Assembly (NCBI RefSeq): GCF_024584785.1
Contig: NZ_CP074112.1
Location: 2,666,001-2,730,000, forward strand
Source of the DNA: Idiomarina loihiensis
GTDB taxonomy: Bacteria > Pseudomonadota > Gammaproteobacteria > Enterobacterales > Alteromonadaceae
Length of the DNA: 64,000 bases
Direction of reading: 5' to 3'
In this document: piece after piece, positions 43,862-52,524 of the stretch
Numbering within the stretch: position 1 is the first letter of the stretch
Layout: every line of letters begins with the position of its first letter
Made by a program: the position numbers and the translations under genes
The notes under the pieces: model-generated
The model's database searches: none
Told to the model about the DNA's origin: nothing
What the model saw: the letters and a program-made list of their open reading frames with translations, nothing else

Positions 43862-44758
43862 TTAACCCTTCAACGCCAAAATGCGTCTGGCACCGTTAAT
43901 TACAATGCCCCCCGCGATGGTGCCGATAATCAGATCCGGATAATTGGAACCGGTCCACGCGACCAGGGCGCCGGCGGTGATGACCCCCAGGTTGATCACC
44001 ACGTCGTTGGCCGAGAATATCCAGCTTGCCTTCATGTGCGCCCCGCCTTCCCGATGTTTGGATATGAGCAGCAGACAACTGGTATTGGCAATCAATGCGA
44101 CGAATGCGATAGCCATCATCACCAGCGATTCAGGCTCACTACCGAATACAAAGCGTCTCACCACCTCTACGAGCACGCCCACAGCCAAGATCAGTTGCAG
44201 TACACCAGCAAGATGCGCGGCACGTACCTGCATTTTCACGCTATGTCCAACCGCATAAAGGGCAAGCCCGTACACCGCCGCATCGGCAAAATTGTCCAGG
44301 GATTCTCCAATCAGGCCGGTGGACTGGGCGATCAGACCGGCAGTCATTTCCACCACGAACAGAAGTGCATTGATGCCGAGCAACCAGCGCAGGGTCCCGG
44401 ATTCTTGCTTAGCAGAAGCTGCCGAAAACTCGGCGGCCTTGATGGTCTCCGGATTTGCAGCGACGGTTTCCTGAAGCGAGGCGCCTAGCCCCAAGGTCTT
44501 CAGTTTCGAGGTGACGGGCTCGACCTCGCCGTCATGCACGACCTTCAGCCGGCGGTTCGACAAGTCGAAGGACAGCGCCCGAATCTCCTCAAAGCCGTTC
44601 AGGGCTAGGCGAATCATTCGTTCTTCTGATGGACAGTCCATCTTCGGCACGGCATAAACACTGACCCATCTCCCTGGCGCCTCGGAGGAGGCCTGTATAT
44701 CGGTATCCGCTGCGGACGTTGCATCAGCGCCACAGGCGCCACCACAGGATTTGCTCAT
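43862..44758 (-). CDS. CDF-type cation transporter with N-terminal metal-binding domain
   Basis: A 298-residue protein from the ATG at 44758. The Cys-rich leader MSKSCGGACGADATS is followed by an HMA-like domain (VYAVPKMDCPSEERMIRLAL) over about 30-100 and six hydrophobic segments from LRWLLGINALLFVVEMTAGL. Likely metal sites are LDNFADAAVYG and SWIFSANDVVINLG. It exports divalent cations such as Cd, Zn or Co, presumably under the divergent CadR-like regulator, whose promoter has a 19-bp spacer. The first 141 bases including the leader are repeated at 36552-36680. Confidence 0.87.
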   Translation of the reverse strand: MSKSCGGACGADATSAADTDIQASSEAPGRWVSVYAVPKMDCPSEERMIRLALNGFEEIRALSFDLSNRRLKVVHDGEVEPVTSKLKTLGLGASLQETVAANPETIKAAEFSAASAKQESGTLRWLLGINALLFVVEMTAGLIAQSTGLIGESLDNFADAAVYGLALYAVGHSVKMQVRAAHLAGVLQLILAVGVLVEVVRRFVFGSEPESLVMMAIAFVALIANTSCLLLISKHREGGAHMKASWIFSANDVVINLGVITAGALVAWTGSNYPDLIIGTIAGGIVINGARRILALKG

Positions 44759-44790
44759 GATACGACTCCACTTGAACAATGTTGTGGTAC
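44650..44790 (-). repeat. Direct repeat copy 2: 5' end of the CDF gene
   Basis: The intact copy of the sequence duplicated at 36552-36680, in the same orientation. It has 12 extra bases in the Gly/Cys codons. The two copies enclose the pump operon, the second CDF and the lspA fragment (about 8 kb). Confidence 0.9.
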
Positions 44791-44791
44791 C

Positions 44792-44822
44792 ATTTTAAAC
44801 TATAAAGCTACTATAAGGTCAA
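44792..44822 (-). promoter_or_regulatory. MerR-type promoter of the CDF gene
   Basis: On the minus strand, a -35 TTGACC (44817-44822) and -10 TAAAAT (44792-44797) are separated by 19 bases, the overlong spacer used by MerR-family activators. The spacer holds the imperfect dyad CTTATAGTAGCTTTATAG, as in CadR/ZntR operators. The divergent regulator gene starts 32 bases away. Confidence 0.78.
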
Positions 44823-44853
44823 TAGAGTGAAGAATCCGTTGGGGAGGAGGCTG

Positions 44854-45261
44854 ATGCGCATTGGTCAGTTGGCGCAGTTGGTAGGGGTCGAAACACAGAC
44901 GATCCGCTTCTATGAACAGCAGGGCTTGTTGCCGCCGCCTGATCGGCAGGACAACGGTTACCGTGTCTATACCGAGAAGCATGGTGAGGGGCTGGCCTTC
45001 ATCCGTCGCTGCAGAATCCTGGGCCTGTCACTGGCTGAGATTCACGAACTACAGAGCTATCAGGACGACCCTCATCAGCCTTGTACCGCCGTCAACGCCT
45101 TGCTCGATGATCACATCTCTCATGTGCGGTCGCAGATAACCGCTCTGCAAGCGCTTGAGAAACAACTCGTTTCACTGAGAGCGAGTTGCAACGATGACCG
45201 GGAAGTTGAGGCGTGTGGGGTTCTTGCTGGAATTAGCGAAGGAAACATGCACCAGCAGTAG
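44854..45261 (+). CDS. cadR: CadR-like MerR-family Cd/Pb-responsive regulator
   Basis: A 135-residue MerR protein from the ATG at 44854, supported by GGGGAGGAGG; an in-frame GTG at 44827 is less likely. The N-terminal winged helix is MRIGQLAQLVGVETQTIRFY, followed by a long dimerisation helix. Cys77 (HQPCTAVN), Cys112 and Cys121 (SCNDDREVEAC) fit the metal-binding pattern of CadR, with an extra His-rich tail. It should activate the divergent CDF gene on metal binding by untwisting the 19-bp spacer. Confidence 0.88.
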   Translation: MRIGQLAQLVGVETQTIRFYEQQGLLPPPDRQDNGYRVYTEKHGEGLAFIRRCRILGLSLAEIHELQSYQDDPHQPCTAVNALLDDHISHVRSQITALQALEKQLVSLRASCNDDREVEACGVLAGISEGNMHQQ

Positions 45262-45364
45262 GTGAAGCATCAACCAGATAATCCGATGAGATGCCGGTCT
45301 GTCTCACTCTCATGCAAAGGTAAGATCAACCATTTAATCCGCTTACCCCCGCTTTTTAGGTGAA

Positions 45365-45394
45365 GAATAGGGCGACGAATAGGGCGACGAATAG
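45365..45394. repeat. 12-bp tandem repeat, 2.5 copies
   Basis: GAATAGGGCGAC repeated at 45365-45376 and 45377-45388, plus a half copy, directly before the VOC gene stop codon. It is short and without evident function. Confidence 0.8.
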
Positions 45395-45395
45395 T

Positions 45396-45854
45396 TTATT
45401 GGTTTGTGGCCTGCTCGGGCGTCATTTCCTGCCATAACTGAATGGGGTTGCCTTCAGGGTCCGCTAAGCGAGCAAATCTGCCGTTGGGGTAAGTTTCCGG
45501 GTCAACTTTAACGTCAATGCCGGCAGCTTGCAGTTGATCAACCATGGCGTCTAAGTCGCGCACTCGAAAGTTAAACATAAATTGCTGATCGTCGGCACCA
45601 AAATATTTGGTTTTGCTATTAAACACACCAAACACTGTGTTGCCACCAGCCTGCACCCATGGCTGTTCTTCGTAGGTTTTAGGCGTTTGTTTTACGCCTA
45701 AGTGGTCTTCATACCACTTGGCCAATTCGGCAGGGTTTTCCGCTTTGAAAAATACTCCACCAAAGCCTAATACGGCTTCGCGCTCAGCTGCGGCTGCGGT
45801 GGTTAACATGCCCGCAGCTAGCGCTGCAGTGATGGCTTTATTGAGTTTGCTCAT
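45396..45854 (-). CDS. Exported VOC (glyoxalase/bleomycin-resistance fold) protein
   Basis: A 152-residue protein with a signal peptide MSKLNKAITAALAAGMLTTA cleaved near AAA-ER and a single VOC half-domain (GVFFKAENPAELAKWYEDHL ... RFARLADPEGNPIQLWQE). Cytoplasmic VOC proteins usually lack a signal, so this one likely works in the periplasm; the substrate is unknown. AAAGGACG precedes the ATG. It is last in an operon with a small HTH and a membrane protein, 11 bases after the HTH stop. Confidence 0.82.
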   Translation of the reverse strand: MSKLNKAITAALAAGMLTTAAAAEREAVLGFGGVFFKAENPAELAKWYEDHLGVKQTPKTYEEQPWVQAGGNTVFGVFNSKTKYFGADDQQFMFNFRVRDLDAMVDQLQAAGIDVKVDPETYPNGRFARLADPEGNPIQLWQEMTPEQATNQ

Positions 45855-45865
45855 GGTTCGTCCTT

Positions 45866-46072
45866 TTATTGCTCAAGATACACCAGAATATCACCAGGCT
45901 GGCAGTTAAGCTCACGACAAATAGCTTCTAATGTGGTGAATCGAATAGCTTTTACCTTGCCTGTTTTCAGCAGCGACAAATTAGTCATGGACACACCAAC
46001 GCGCTCAGATAGTTCGGTAAGCGACATTTTGTTTTTGGCTAATTCAACATCTAAGTTAATTTGAATGGCCAT
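45866..46072 (-). CDS. Small XRE/Cro-type regulator
   Basis: A 68-residue one-domain repressor (NKMSLTELSERVGVSMTNLS, then RFTTLEAICRELNCQPGDIL). It is of the YozG type that often accompanies small multi-membrane-span proteins of the DUF2975 kind. It starts one base after the stop of the membrane protein gene and is followed by the VOC gene, all on the minus strand. Confidence 0.88.
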   Translation of the reverse strand: MAIQINLDVELAKNKMSLTELSERVGVSMTNLSLLKTGKVKAIRFTTLEAICRELNCQPGDILVYLEQ

Positions 46073-46073
46073 A

Positions 46074-46679
46074 TTAAACTACTTCGACAGCGTGTTCGTC
46101 GGTTAAAAAATGATAAGCCAATAGTAACATCAGCGCCGGAAACAAAACGATGTTAACCACGGCAAGTACAAGCGTTAATTGCAGTACTGCGGCAATAAGC
46201 ATGCCAACCGCAAATAGTTTGAGCGTGGTGGGTAGCGCAATAAAACGCGCAAGCATAGCTGAGCACATGCCAATAAGTGCAAAACAATAGAGAAATAAAA
46301 ACACAATGCCAGCAACTAAGGTTACGTCAATGATGGTTTCCGTTATGCTGGGAAATAAGCCCAAACCAAGCAAAATATCAACGGCAACTGTGCTATGAAA
46401 TAGGGCAACAAAAAACGCCATGGCCAACAGCATATTGGCAATCAACCCGCCGCCAATTTGGTCACGAAAGTACTTACTAAGGCTGAAATACACGTAAATT
46501 TCGAGTGCGCCGATGGCCACAAATAAAATATCCCAACCACTCAGTTCAAGAAAATCAGCGCGGAAGGCCATTTCAGCGTTATCGATAATAAATCCGAAAG
46601 TGGCTATCCAATAAATTGGAAACAATACCGCGAGGGTTATAGCGGCAATGCCGGCGAGTTTGTATTTGGTGTTATCCAT
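46074..46679 (-). CDS. Membrane protein, probably DUF2975-like
   Basis: A 201-residue hydrophobic protein with about five membrane segments (LAGIAAITLAVLFPIYWIAT; LLAMAFFVALFHSTVAVDIL; VTLVAGIVFLFLYCFALIG; LFAVGMLIAAVLQLTLVLAV). The pairing with a small XRE regulator directly downstream suggests the DUF2975 group, but the sequence itself is not decisive. It is the first gene of a three-gene operon. Confidence 0.6.
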   Translation of the reverse strand: MDNTKYKLAGIAAITLAVLFPIYWIATFGFIIDNAEMAFRADFLELSGWDILFVAIGALEIYVYFSLSKYFRDQIGGGLIANMLLAMAFFVALFHSTVAVDILLGLGLFPSITETIIDVTLVAGIVFLFLYCFALIGMCSAMLARFIALPTTLKLFAVGMLIAAVLQLTLVLAVVNIVLFPALMLLLAYHFLTDEHAVEVV

Positions 46680-46875
46680 GGTTTATCTCCAAATTGATGT
46701 GTTTATAAAATAGACGCGAAATAAACGTTTTGCAATAAATATTTTATGATAAACATAAATTAAATGACTTTTGATTTATACAAAACCAGCCGCCACCTTG
46801 TGTGCCGTAAAGATGCCGTAGTTAATTTCATTGAATGTGGTAACTTGTGGCTAACTATTTTGTGGAATACGCATC

Positions 46876-47418
46876 ATGAACATTAATTCAAACCGATTAA
46901 AGCAATTACGTGCCGAGCGTAATTGGTCGCAAGAACAACTCAGCGAAATGTGCGGTGTTAACCTGCGTACTATTCAGCGCATAGAAACACGCGGTACTGC
47001 TTCGTTAGAAACCGCTAAAGCCTTGGCCGCAGTGTTTGAAGTGTCGGTTGATGAGTTGGCCGGTAGCGATAGTGCCCCTGTAAAAAATGCTGTGCTGCAA
47101 AGCGTTTGGGAGAGTTTGCAGAATTTTGATGACTTTAGTGGCCGCGCAACACGTTATGAGTTTTGGTGGTTCTTTGTGCTTTTTGTGTTGGTGCTGGGTT
47201 TAGTGGAGTTCATTCATCCGGTTTTAATGAGCATGGTGGCTATTGTATTGTTGTTGCCGTTTTTAGCCGTATCTACGCGCCGTCTGCGCGATGCAGGGCA
47301 GAGCCCTTGGTGGCAACTGATGATGTTGGTGCCTTTTGGGATACTAATCGTCATGTATTACTGGGCCATGCCGCGACCAGAACAGCCGCCAGCTACCGAA
47401 CGGCCCTCTGGTCAGTAG
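46876..47418 (+). CDS. XRE helix-turn-helix fused to DUF805 membrane domain
   Basis: A 180-residue fusion. An N-terminal XRE domain occupies residues 5-60 (LRAERNWSQEQLSEMCGVNL, then RTIQRIETRG). A DUF805 domain with three membrane helices covers about 80-170 (DFSGRATRYEFWWFFVLFVL; STRRLRDAGQSPWW). This gives a membrane-anchored DNA-binding protein. The stop lies three bases before the stop of the convergent ppiC. Confidence 0.88.
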   Translation: MNINSNRLKQLRAERNWSQEQLSEMCGVNLRTIQRIETRGTASLETAKALAAVFEVSVDELAGSDSAPVKNAVLQSVWESLQNFDDFSGRATRYEFWWFFVLFVLVLGLVEFIHPVLMSMVAIVLLLPFLAVSTRRLRDAGQSPWWQLMMLVPFGILIVMYYWAMPRPEQPPATERPSGQ

Positions 47419-47421
47419 TTT

Positions 47422-47700
47422 TTAACTTCTCGACAGCGTTTTTATCAAGTGCCAACCAAATTTGGTTCTAATCGGGCCATGCACTTCTAGGGTGGGCTTG
47501 CCGAACACCACTTTATCGAATTCTGGCACCATTTGGCCGCGCCCAAACTCACCTAAGTCACCGCCTTTTTTGCTGGAGGGGCAAAGTGAGTGCTTACGTG
47601 CAAGGTCAGCGAATTTCTTGCCGCTGGCCAATTGCTGCTTTAGTTTTTCCGCTTCTTCACGGGTTTTTACTAAAATATGCAGAGCATGTGCGCGTGCCAT
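47422..47700 (-). CDS. ppiC: Peptidylprolyl isomerase PpiC (parvulin)
   Basis: A single-domain parvulin of 92 residues, the length of E. coli PpiC. It shows HALHILVKTREEAEKLKQQL, CPSSKKGGDLGEFGRGQMVP and the C-terminal TKFGWHLIKTL. It catalyses cis-trans isomerisation of prolyl bonds in the cytoplasm. It lies just after the M28 peptidase gene on the same strand. Confidence 0.95.
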   Translation of the reverse strand: MARAHALHILVKTREEAEKLKQQLASGKKFADLARKHSLCPSSKKGGDLGEFGRGQMVPEFDKVVFGKPTLEVHGPIRTKFGWHLIKTLSRS

Positions 47701-47711
47701 AGCTTGGTTCC

Positions 47712-49133
47712 TTAGTTATCGCGACCTACACGGAAGGCGCCCGCCGGGCCAGGATAGACGACTGGGCTTTCATAGCCATCTGCGCTGATACTAGCAACAC
47801 CAAAAAAGTAATTATCAATCACCACGTTGTCTAAGGTGAATTGAGTAACATCGCCTACATAGCGACTAAATTGCCACTGTGGCTGATCGGTATAGCGCCA
47901 GTAAATTTTGTAGCCGGCAGCGCCTGGTACCTTGTCCCAACTGAGGCTGGTGCTTGGTTGCACAGCACCGGCAATAGCAACATTAGCTGGCGGTGCTGGG
48001 GCCCATGCCATGCTTGCTAATGATACCGCATTTAGCGCGGTCAGTTTAGCGGCGTAGTCAAAATCGACTCCGTCTAGGGTATCGCCAAATTTTATGCCAT
48101 TTTCAGTGCGGAGGTCTTGATGCTGACGATTGTAGTTTTCGTTGGTTTCCATAATGCGCACACCCGGAAAACCTAAATCGTTAAACGGGCGATGATGGCC
48201 GCCGCGGCCAAAGCGGTCTAATCGATACACTACCATGGTGTCTAAGTTTGGAATGTAGCGATCAGCGATTTGGTCGATGTAGCGCGCCACGTTGCGGGTA
48301 GGTGAATCAACCTCGCCACCGGTAAAGCGGCGACGGTTAGCCTCGTTGGGCTGTTCATCCATGCGCGTACCTTCAGCAAATATACGGGCGGTGGTGTTAT
48401 CTATCACACCGTTAATGCCCTCGATGTTGCCAATCATGTCGTTGTTTAATACGGCTTCGATAAACCAGCCATCGGCGAGGGCTTGCTCAGCCATAATCCG
48501 GCCACCAAATAAGCCTTGTTCTTCGCCAGCTAAAGCAGCGTAAACGATACTGCCGTTAAATTGGTACTTGCTCAGTACTCGGGCTGCTTCGAGGGTACCA
48601 GCTACGCCTGAGGCGTTATCGTTGGCACCTGGGGCATCTGAGGTGTAGTCCATCACATCGCTGACGCGTGAGTCGATATCGCCCGACATGATCACGTACC
48701 GGTTAGGATCGCTGGTACCACGTTGCACAGCGATGACGCTGACTACTTCAACAGGGTCCGGAATACGCGGTTCACCGCTGATCACACGGCTTTGAAAGTA
48801 GACCTCAAGACAACCGCCACAGTCTGCGGAGATGCGTTCAAACTCGGCTTTTATCCAACGTCGGGCAGCGCCAATACCACGGGTGTCTGATGCAGTTTCA
48901 GAAAGGGTGTGGCGGGTGCCAAAGCTGACTAGTTTGGTGATATCACGTTCAATATTGTCAGCGTTTATGTGGGCGGCAATATCATGTAACTTTTGCTGTT
49001 CGGCAGCTTCGGGCTGCTGTTGCTCTGGCGCTGCAATCGCGCCGACACTGAACGCCAAGCTGCCACTGCTTAGGGCAAGAGCTAAAGCTGGTAGCCATTT
49101 GCGCTTGGTTGGGGTACGCATAGATGTGTTCAT
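47712..49133 (-). CDS. Exported M28-family zinc peptidase with C-terminal Fn3-like domain
   Basis: A 473-residue protein. The signal peptide is WLPALALALSSGSLAFSVGA with a cut near AIAA-PE. The peptidase domain has zinc ligands in SGDIDSR, PGANDNASGVAG, GEEQGLFGG, NNDMIGN and RGGHHRPF. The first of these normally reads GHYDS, so the His ligand is replaced by Asp. The C-terminal 90 residues look like a fibronectin-III-type domain (PSTSLSWDKVPGAAGYKIYW). AGGGA precedes the ATG. Confidence 0.87.
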   Translation of the reverse strand: MNTSMRTPTKRKWLPALALALSSGSLAFSVGAIAAPEQQQPEAAEQQKLHDIAAHINADNIERDITKLVSFGTRHTLSETASDTRGIGAARRWIKAEFERISADCGGCLEVYFQSRVISGEPRIPDPVEVVSVIAVQRGTSDPNRYVIMSGDIDSRVSDVMDYTSDAPGANDNASGVAGTLEAARVLSKYQFNGSIVYAALAGEEQGLFGGRIMAEQALADGWFIEAVLNNDMIGNIEGINGVIDNTTARIFAEGTRMDEQPNEANRRRFTGGEVDSPTRNVARYIDQIADRYIPNLDTMVVYRLDRFGRGGHHRPFNDLGFPGVRIMETNENYNRQHQDLRTENGIKFGDTLDGVDFDYAAKLTALNAVSLASMAWAPAPPANVAIAGAVQPSTSLSWDKVPGAAGYKIYWRYTDQPQWQFSRYVGDVTQFTLDNVVIDNYFFGVASISADGYESPVVYPGPAGAFRVGRDN

Positions 49134-49307
49134 AAGAGTCCCTGGCTGTTGTATTAGTTTATCTTACCGTGCTTCTAATGTGCCTAGTTGTCTAACTCTT
49201 GCGCTAGCAAAATACGCTCAATAACGGGTTAGATGCGACAATATACGATAAATAGTATAGGAGCGTTCACTCTGTTTGGATAGGCTCGATTCTTTAGTTG
49301 TTCGCCC

Positions 49308-50828
49308 CTATAGCAGCCAATCAATCGGCAACAAGCCAAAAAAGCCGGCGGCAAAGCGCTGAAACCAACTGGTTTGGGGTTCTTGATCATGTCTGATGTT
49401 GCCTTCAGGACGTCGTTCTAACCAGTACATGTGGCCATCTTCGTCTAGCAGCACTTGATAACTACTGTAGGGTACGTTATTGGTAAATATTTCAGCGAGT
49501 TGTGTCGCTAGATGCTGGTTATCAATAATAAATCCAAGCTCAGTATTCAACCTAGCCGAACGCGGATCAAAATTAAATGACCCAACAAAAATACGGTACT
49601 GATCTACGGCAAACGTTTTGGCATGCAAACTGGAAGCTGAACTAGAAAATGCGCCGGTTATAGTGGGATCAGAGCTGCCATTACTGGGGCGCATTTCAAA
49701 CAGTTGAATACCAGCTTCTAATAAAGCGCGTCGCCGTTTGGCGTAACCTGAATGAACAATCGCCACATCGGTGGTGGCAAAGGCATTGGTGAGTACTTTT
49801 ACTTCTACACCCTGTGCGGCGATGGTGGCAAGTGCATCTACGCCAGTTGCAGTAGGCACAAAATAGGGTGATACCAAGAGGAGTTGCTGTTCAGGCGAAC
49901 CTATGGCGCGGGTGAGGGCGTCGGTTATAAGTTCTTCAGGCGATGCCGTACCTAGCCCTTTGTTGGGGCTATCACTAATCATGGCGACGTTAGCCCATTG
50001 CCAGCGCTTGGCTTGAATAAGCTTGTCTAGGCTAACCTGCTGCGGTGTCACTAAGTCTGCCAAGTCGTTATTAGGAAGGCCTTGTCGCGGGTTATTGGCC
50101 GATGGGTGGAGGAGTTCGTAGGGGTAAGCTGAATCGCTATTCCAATACTCATCAAAATCGTCTGAAACAGCGTTAACAACTGGACCCATGGCGAGTACAT
50201 CAAGGTCGGCAAAGTAAAAACCGTCCGTGCGGTCAAAATAGTCATTGCCGATGTTGCGGCCACCGACAATGGTGGCCAAGTTATCAACAGTAAATGATTT
50301 ATTGTGCATGCGCCGATTGGCTCGCGAAAAATCAAACATAAAGCCAAGAGCACGTGAAAAACGCGGAATAAACGGGTTGAATAAGCGCACCTGAATATTA
50401 GGGTGTTGATTGAGGTAGGCAAACCAGGCATCTGCGTCACGCGAATGTAAATCGTCCATCAGCAAGCGCACCCGTACCCCACGCTCAGCTGCAGCATAGA
50501 TGGCCTCGAGTAATTGTTGGCCTGAGCTATCGTTGCGCCAAATATAGTATTGCAGATCAAGACTCACGTCTGCTTGCGCAGTTAGCAGTAAGCGGGTTGC
50601 GAGTGCTTGTTCTGCATCGGCTAACATCACCACGGCACTTTGTTGCGAAGAGTTTGTGGCTAAGTGCTCCTCTAGTACAGGAAGAATGCGTTGCCCCAAA
50701 CGACTATGCTGAGTTTGTGCCAAGTTGAAAGCGTAGCTGGCTTCGCGCTGAGTTAGATCAGGTAAACCTGTGCATGCTGCACAGCAGAACAATAATAGTG
50801 ATAACAAAAATACTCGAAACATGGTCAT
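49308..50828 (-). CDS. Phospholipase D-family lipoprotein (ClsC-like)
   Basis: A 506-residue protein from the ATG at 50828 (AAGG nine bases upstream). The lipobox LLFCCAAC suggests lipid anchoring. Two complete HKD motifs are present, HNKSFTVD and HAKTFAVD, each followed by the GGRNIGN- or GSFNFDPRS-type segment. The arrangement fits cardiolipin synthase C or related PLD enzymes of the cell envelope. It is divergent from the CoA-transferase gene. Confidence 0.88.
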   Translation of the reverse strand: MTMFRVFLLSLLLFCCAACTGLPDLTQREASYAFNLAQTQHSRLGQRILPVLEEHLATNSSQQSAVVMLADAEQALATRLLLTAQADVSLDLQYYIWRNDSSGQQLLEAIYAAAERGVRVRLLMDDLHSRDADAWFAYLNQHPNIQVRLFNPFIPRFSRALGFMFDFSRANRRMHNKSFTVDNLATIVGGRNIGNDYFDRTDGFYFADLDVLAMGPVVNAVSDDFDEYWNSDSAYPYELLHPSANNPRQGLPNNDLADLVTPQQVSLDKLIQAKRWQWANVAMISDSPNKGLGTASPEELITDALTRAIGSPEQQLLLVSPYFVPTATGVDALATIAAQGVEVKVLTNAFATTDVAIVHSGYAKRRRALLEAGIQLFEMRPSNGSSDPTITGAFSSSASSLHAKTFAVDQYRIFVGSFNFDPRSARLNTELGFIIDNQHLATQLAEIFTNNVPYSSYQVLLDEDGHMYWLERRPEGNIRHDQEPQTSWFQRFAAGFFGLLPIDWLL

Positions 50829-50986
50829 GGTGATTGCCTTAGTTACCACGGTGCGCGGTGTTAGACTTTAGTCTTAGGCCAACCTAAACCCCTACAATAA
50901 GGCGTAGAATAGCGCGCTTTGAATACCTGCATAGCCATTAATTAGCAAAGAATGCAGTCTTGTGAGTTAACAATACAGGTACAACT

Positions 50987-52513
50987 ATGTCTACAGAATC
51001 TAGAATTTTATGTCCAGCGTTACAACAACGGGTGACTACTGCTGAAGCCGCTGCGGCCATGATCCCTGCAGGAGCCAACGTTGGGATGAGTGGCTTTACT
51101 GGCGCTGGCTATCCCAAAGCCGTACCAGGTGCCCTCGCTGAGCGAATTAAAGCGCATAATGCAGCTGGTGGTAAGCCCTTTCGCATTAATGTGTTAACCG
51201 GAGCTTCAACGGCGCCTGAATTAGATGGCAAGCTGGCAGAAGTAGATGGTATCGAAATGCGTTTGCCGTTTCAAAGCGATCCTATTTGTCGCGAACGCAT
51301 CAATAATGGCACCATGAATTATGCTGACTATCACCTTTCTGAAGTAGCTCAATACGCTTGGTCAGGTTTTTTTGGCAAGATGGATATCGCCATTATTGAA
51401 GTGGTAGGTATTCGCGAAGATGGCTCTCTGATCCCCTCGTCGTCGCTGGGCAACAACAAAACCTGGATTGAGCAAGCTGATAAAATCATTCTTGAGGTTA
51501 ACCATAAGCAAAACGCACGCATGGAAGGCATGCATGATGTTTATTATGGTGCGGCGTTACCGCCTAACCGTAAGCCGATTATGTTGACTGAACCGGGCCA
51601 GCGCATTGGCGAGCTTTATTTACGCTGTCCGATTGAGAAGGTGGTGGCGGTTGTTGAGACGAATGCTGCCGATCGTAACACGCCATTTAAAAAGCCAGAT
51701 GACGCGTCGCGTAAGATTGCCGAACATATTCTCGAGTTTTTTGACCGTGAAATTAAACTGGGTCGTTTGCCAAAAGGCCTGTTGCCGTTGCAATCAGGCG
51801 TGGGCAACATCCCAAATGCGGTCTTGGAGGCGCTTGATAGTGGTCCTTATAAAAATCTAACGGCATACACCGAAGTCATTCAAGACGGCATGTTAAAAAT
51901 GTTGAAGTCGGGCACCTTAGCCATGGCATCGGCTACGGCTTTTTCATTAAGCCCTGAAGGCATTGAAGAGTTTGATAAAGATATCGAATTTTATCGCCAA
52001 AAAATTCTGCTGCGCTCACAAGATATTAGTAACCATCCTGAAGTGGCACGGCGCTTAGGGGTTATTGCTACCAACGGTATGATCGAAGCGGATATCTATG
52101 GCAACGTGAACTCAACCCACGTAATGGGCACGCGCATGATGAACGGTATTGGTGGCTCAGGGGACTTTGCCCGAAATGGCTATTTGTCGATCTTTATGTC
52201 GCCATCTACCGCGAAAGACGGCAAAATTTCGTCAATTGTGCCAATGGTGTCGCATGTCGATCATACGGAGCACGATGTTAAAATTATCGTCACTGAGCAA
52301 GGCTTGGCTGACTTACGTGGGTTAGCTCCGCGTCAACGGGCCTTGGCTATCATCAATAACTGTGCCCACCCTGATTTTAAAGAGCAGTTATTAGATTACT
52401 TTGAGCGGGCTTGTGCGAGTGGCCGTGGCATGCACACACCGCACTTGCTGAATGAGGCGTTAAGCTGGCACGAGCGCTTCGAGCAAATAGGTACCATGAA
52501 GCCTAACGCCTAG
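50987..52513 (+). CDS. Succinate/acetate CoA-transferase (acetyl-CoA hydrolase family)
   Basis: A 508-residue CoA-transferase family I enzyme of the succinate CoA-transferase (YgfH-like) group. The catalytic Glu is in AYTEVIQDGM near 295. Family blocks NVGMSGFTGAGYPKAVPGAL, PLQSGVGNIPNAVLEALD and NGIGGSGDFARNGYLSIF are present. It moves CoA between succinyl-CoA or acetyl-CoA and free acids, linking acetate use to the TCA cycle. It appears monocistronic, with a hairpin terminator after it. Confidence 0.93.
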   Translation: MSTESRILCPALQQRVTTAEAAAAMIPAGANVGMSGFTGAGYPKAVPGALAERIKAHNAAGGKPFRINVLTGASTAPELDGKLAEVDGIEMRLPFQSDPICRERINNGTMNYADYHLSEVAQYAWSGFFGKMDIAIIEVVGIREDGSLIPSSSLGNNKTWIEQADKIILEVNHKQNARMEGMHDVYYGAALPPNRKPIMLTEPGQRIGELYLRCPIEKVVAVVETNAADRNTPFKKPDDASRKIAEHILEFFDREIKLGRLPKGLLPLQSGVGNIPNAVLEALDSGPYKNLTAYTEVIQDGMLKMLKSGTLAMASATAFSLSPEGIEEFDKDIEFYRQKILLRSQDISNHPEVARRLGVIATNGMIEADIYGNVNSTHVMGTRMMNGIGGSGDFARNGYLSIFMSPSTAKDGKISSIVPMVSHVDHTEHDVKIIVTEQGLADLRGLAPRQRALAIINNCAHPDFKEQLLDYFERACASGRGMHTPHLLNEALSWHERFEQIGTMKPNA

Positions 52514-52524
52514 GCTAGCTGAAT

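Noticed and set aside
45365-45394. 12-bp tandem repeat as CRISPR or iteron
   Set aside because: It has only 2.5 direct copies without spacers or a replication gene; listed as a plain repeat.
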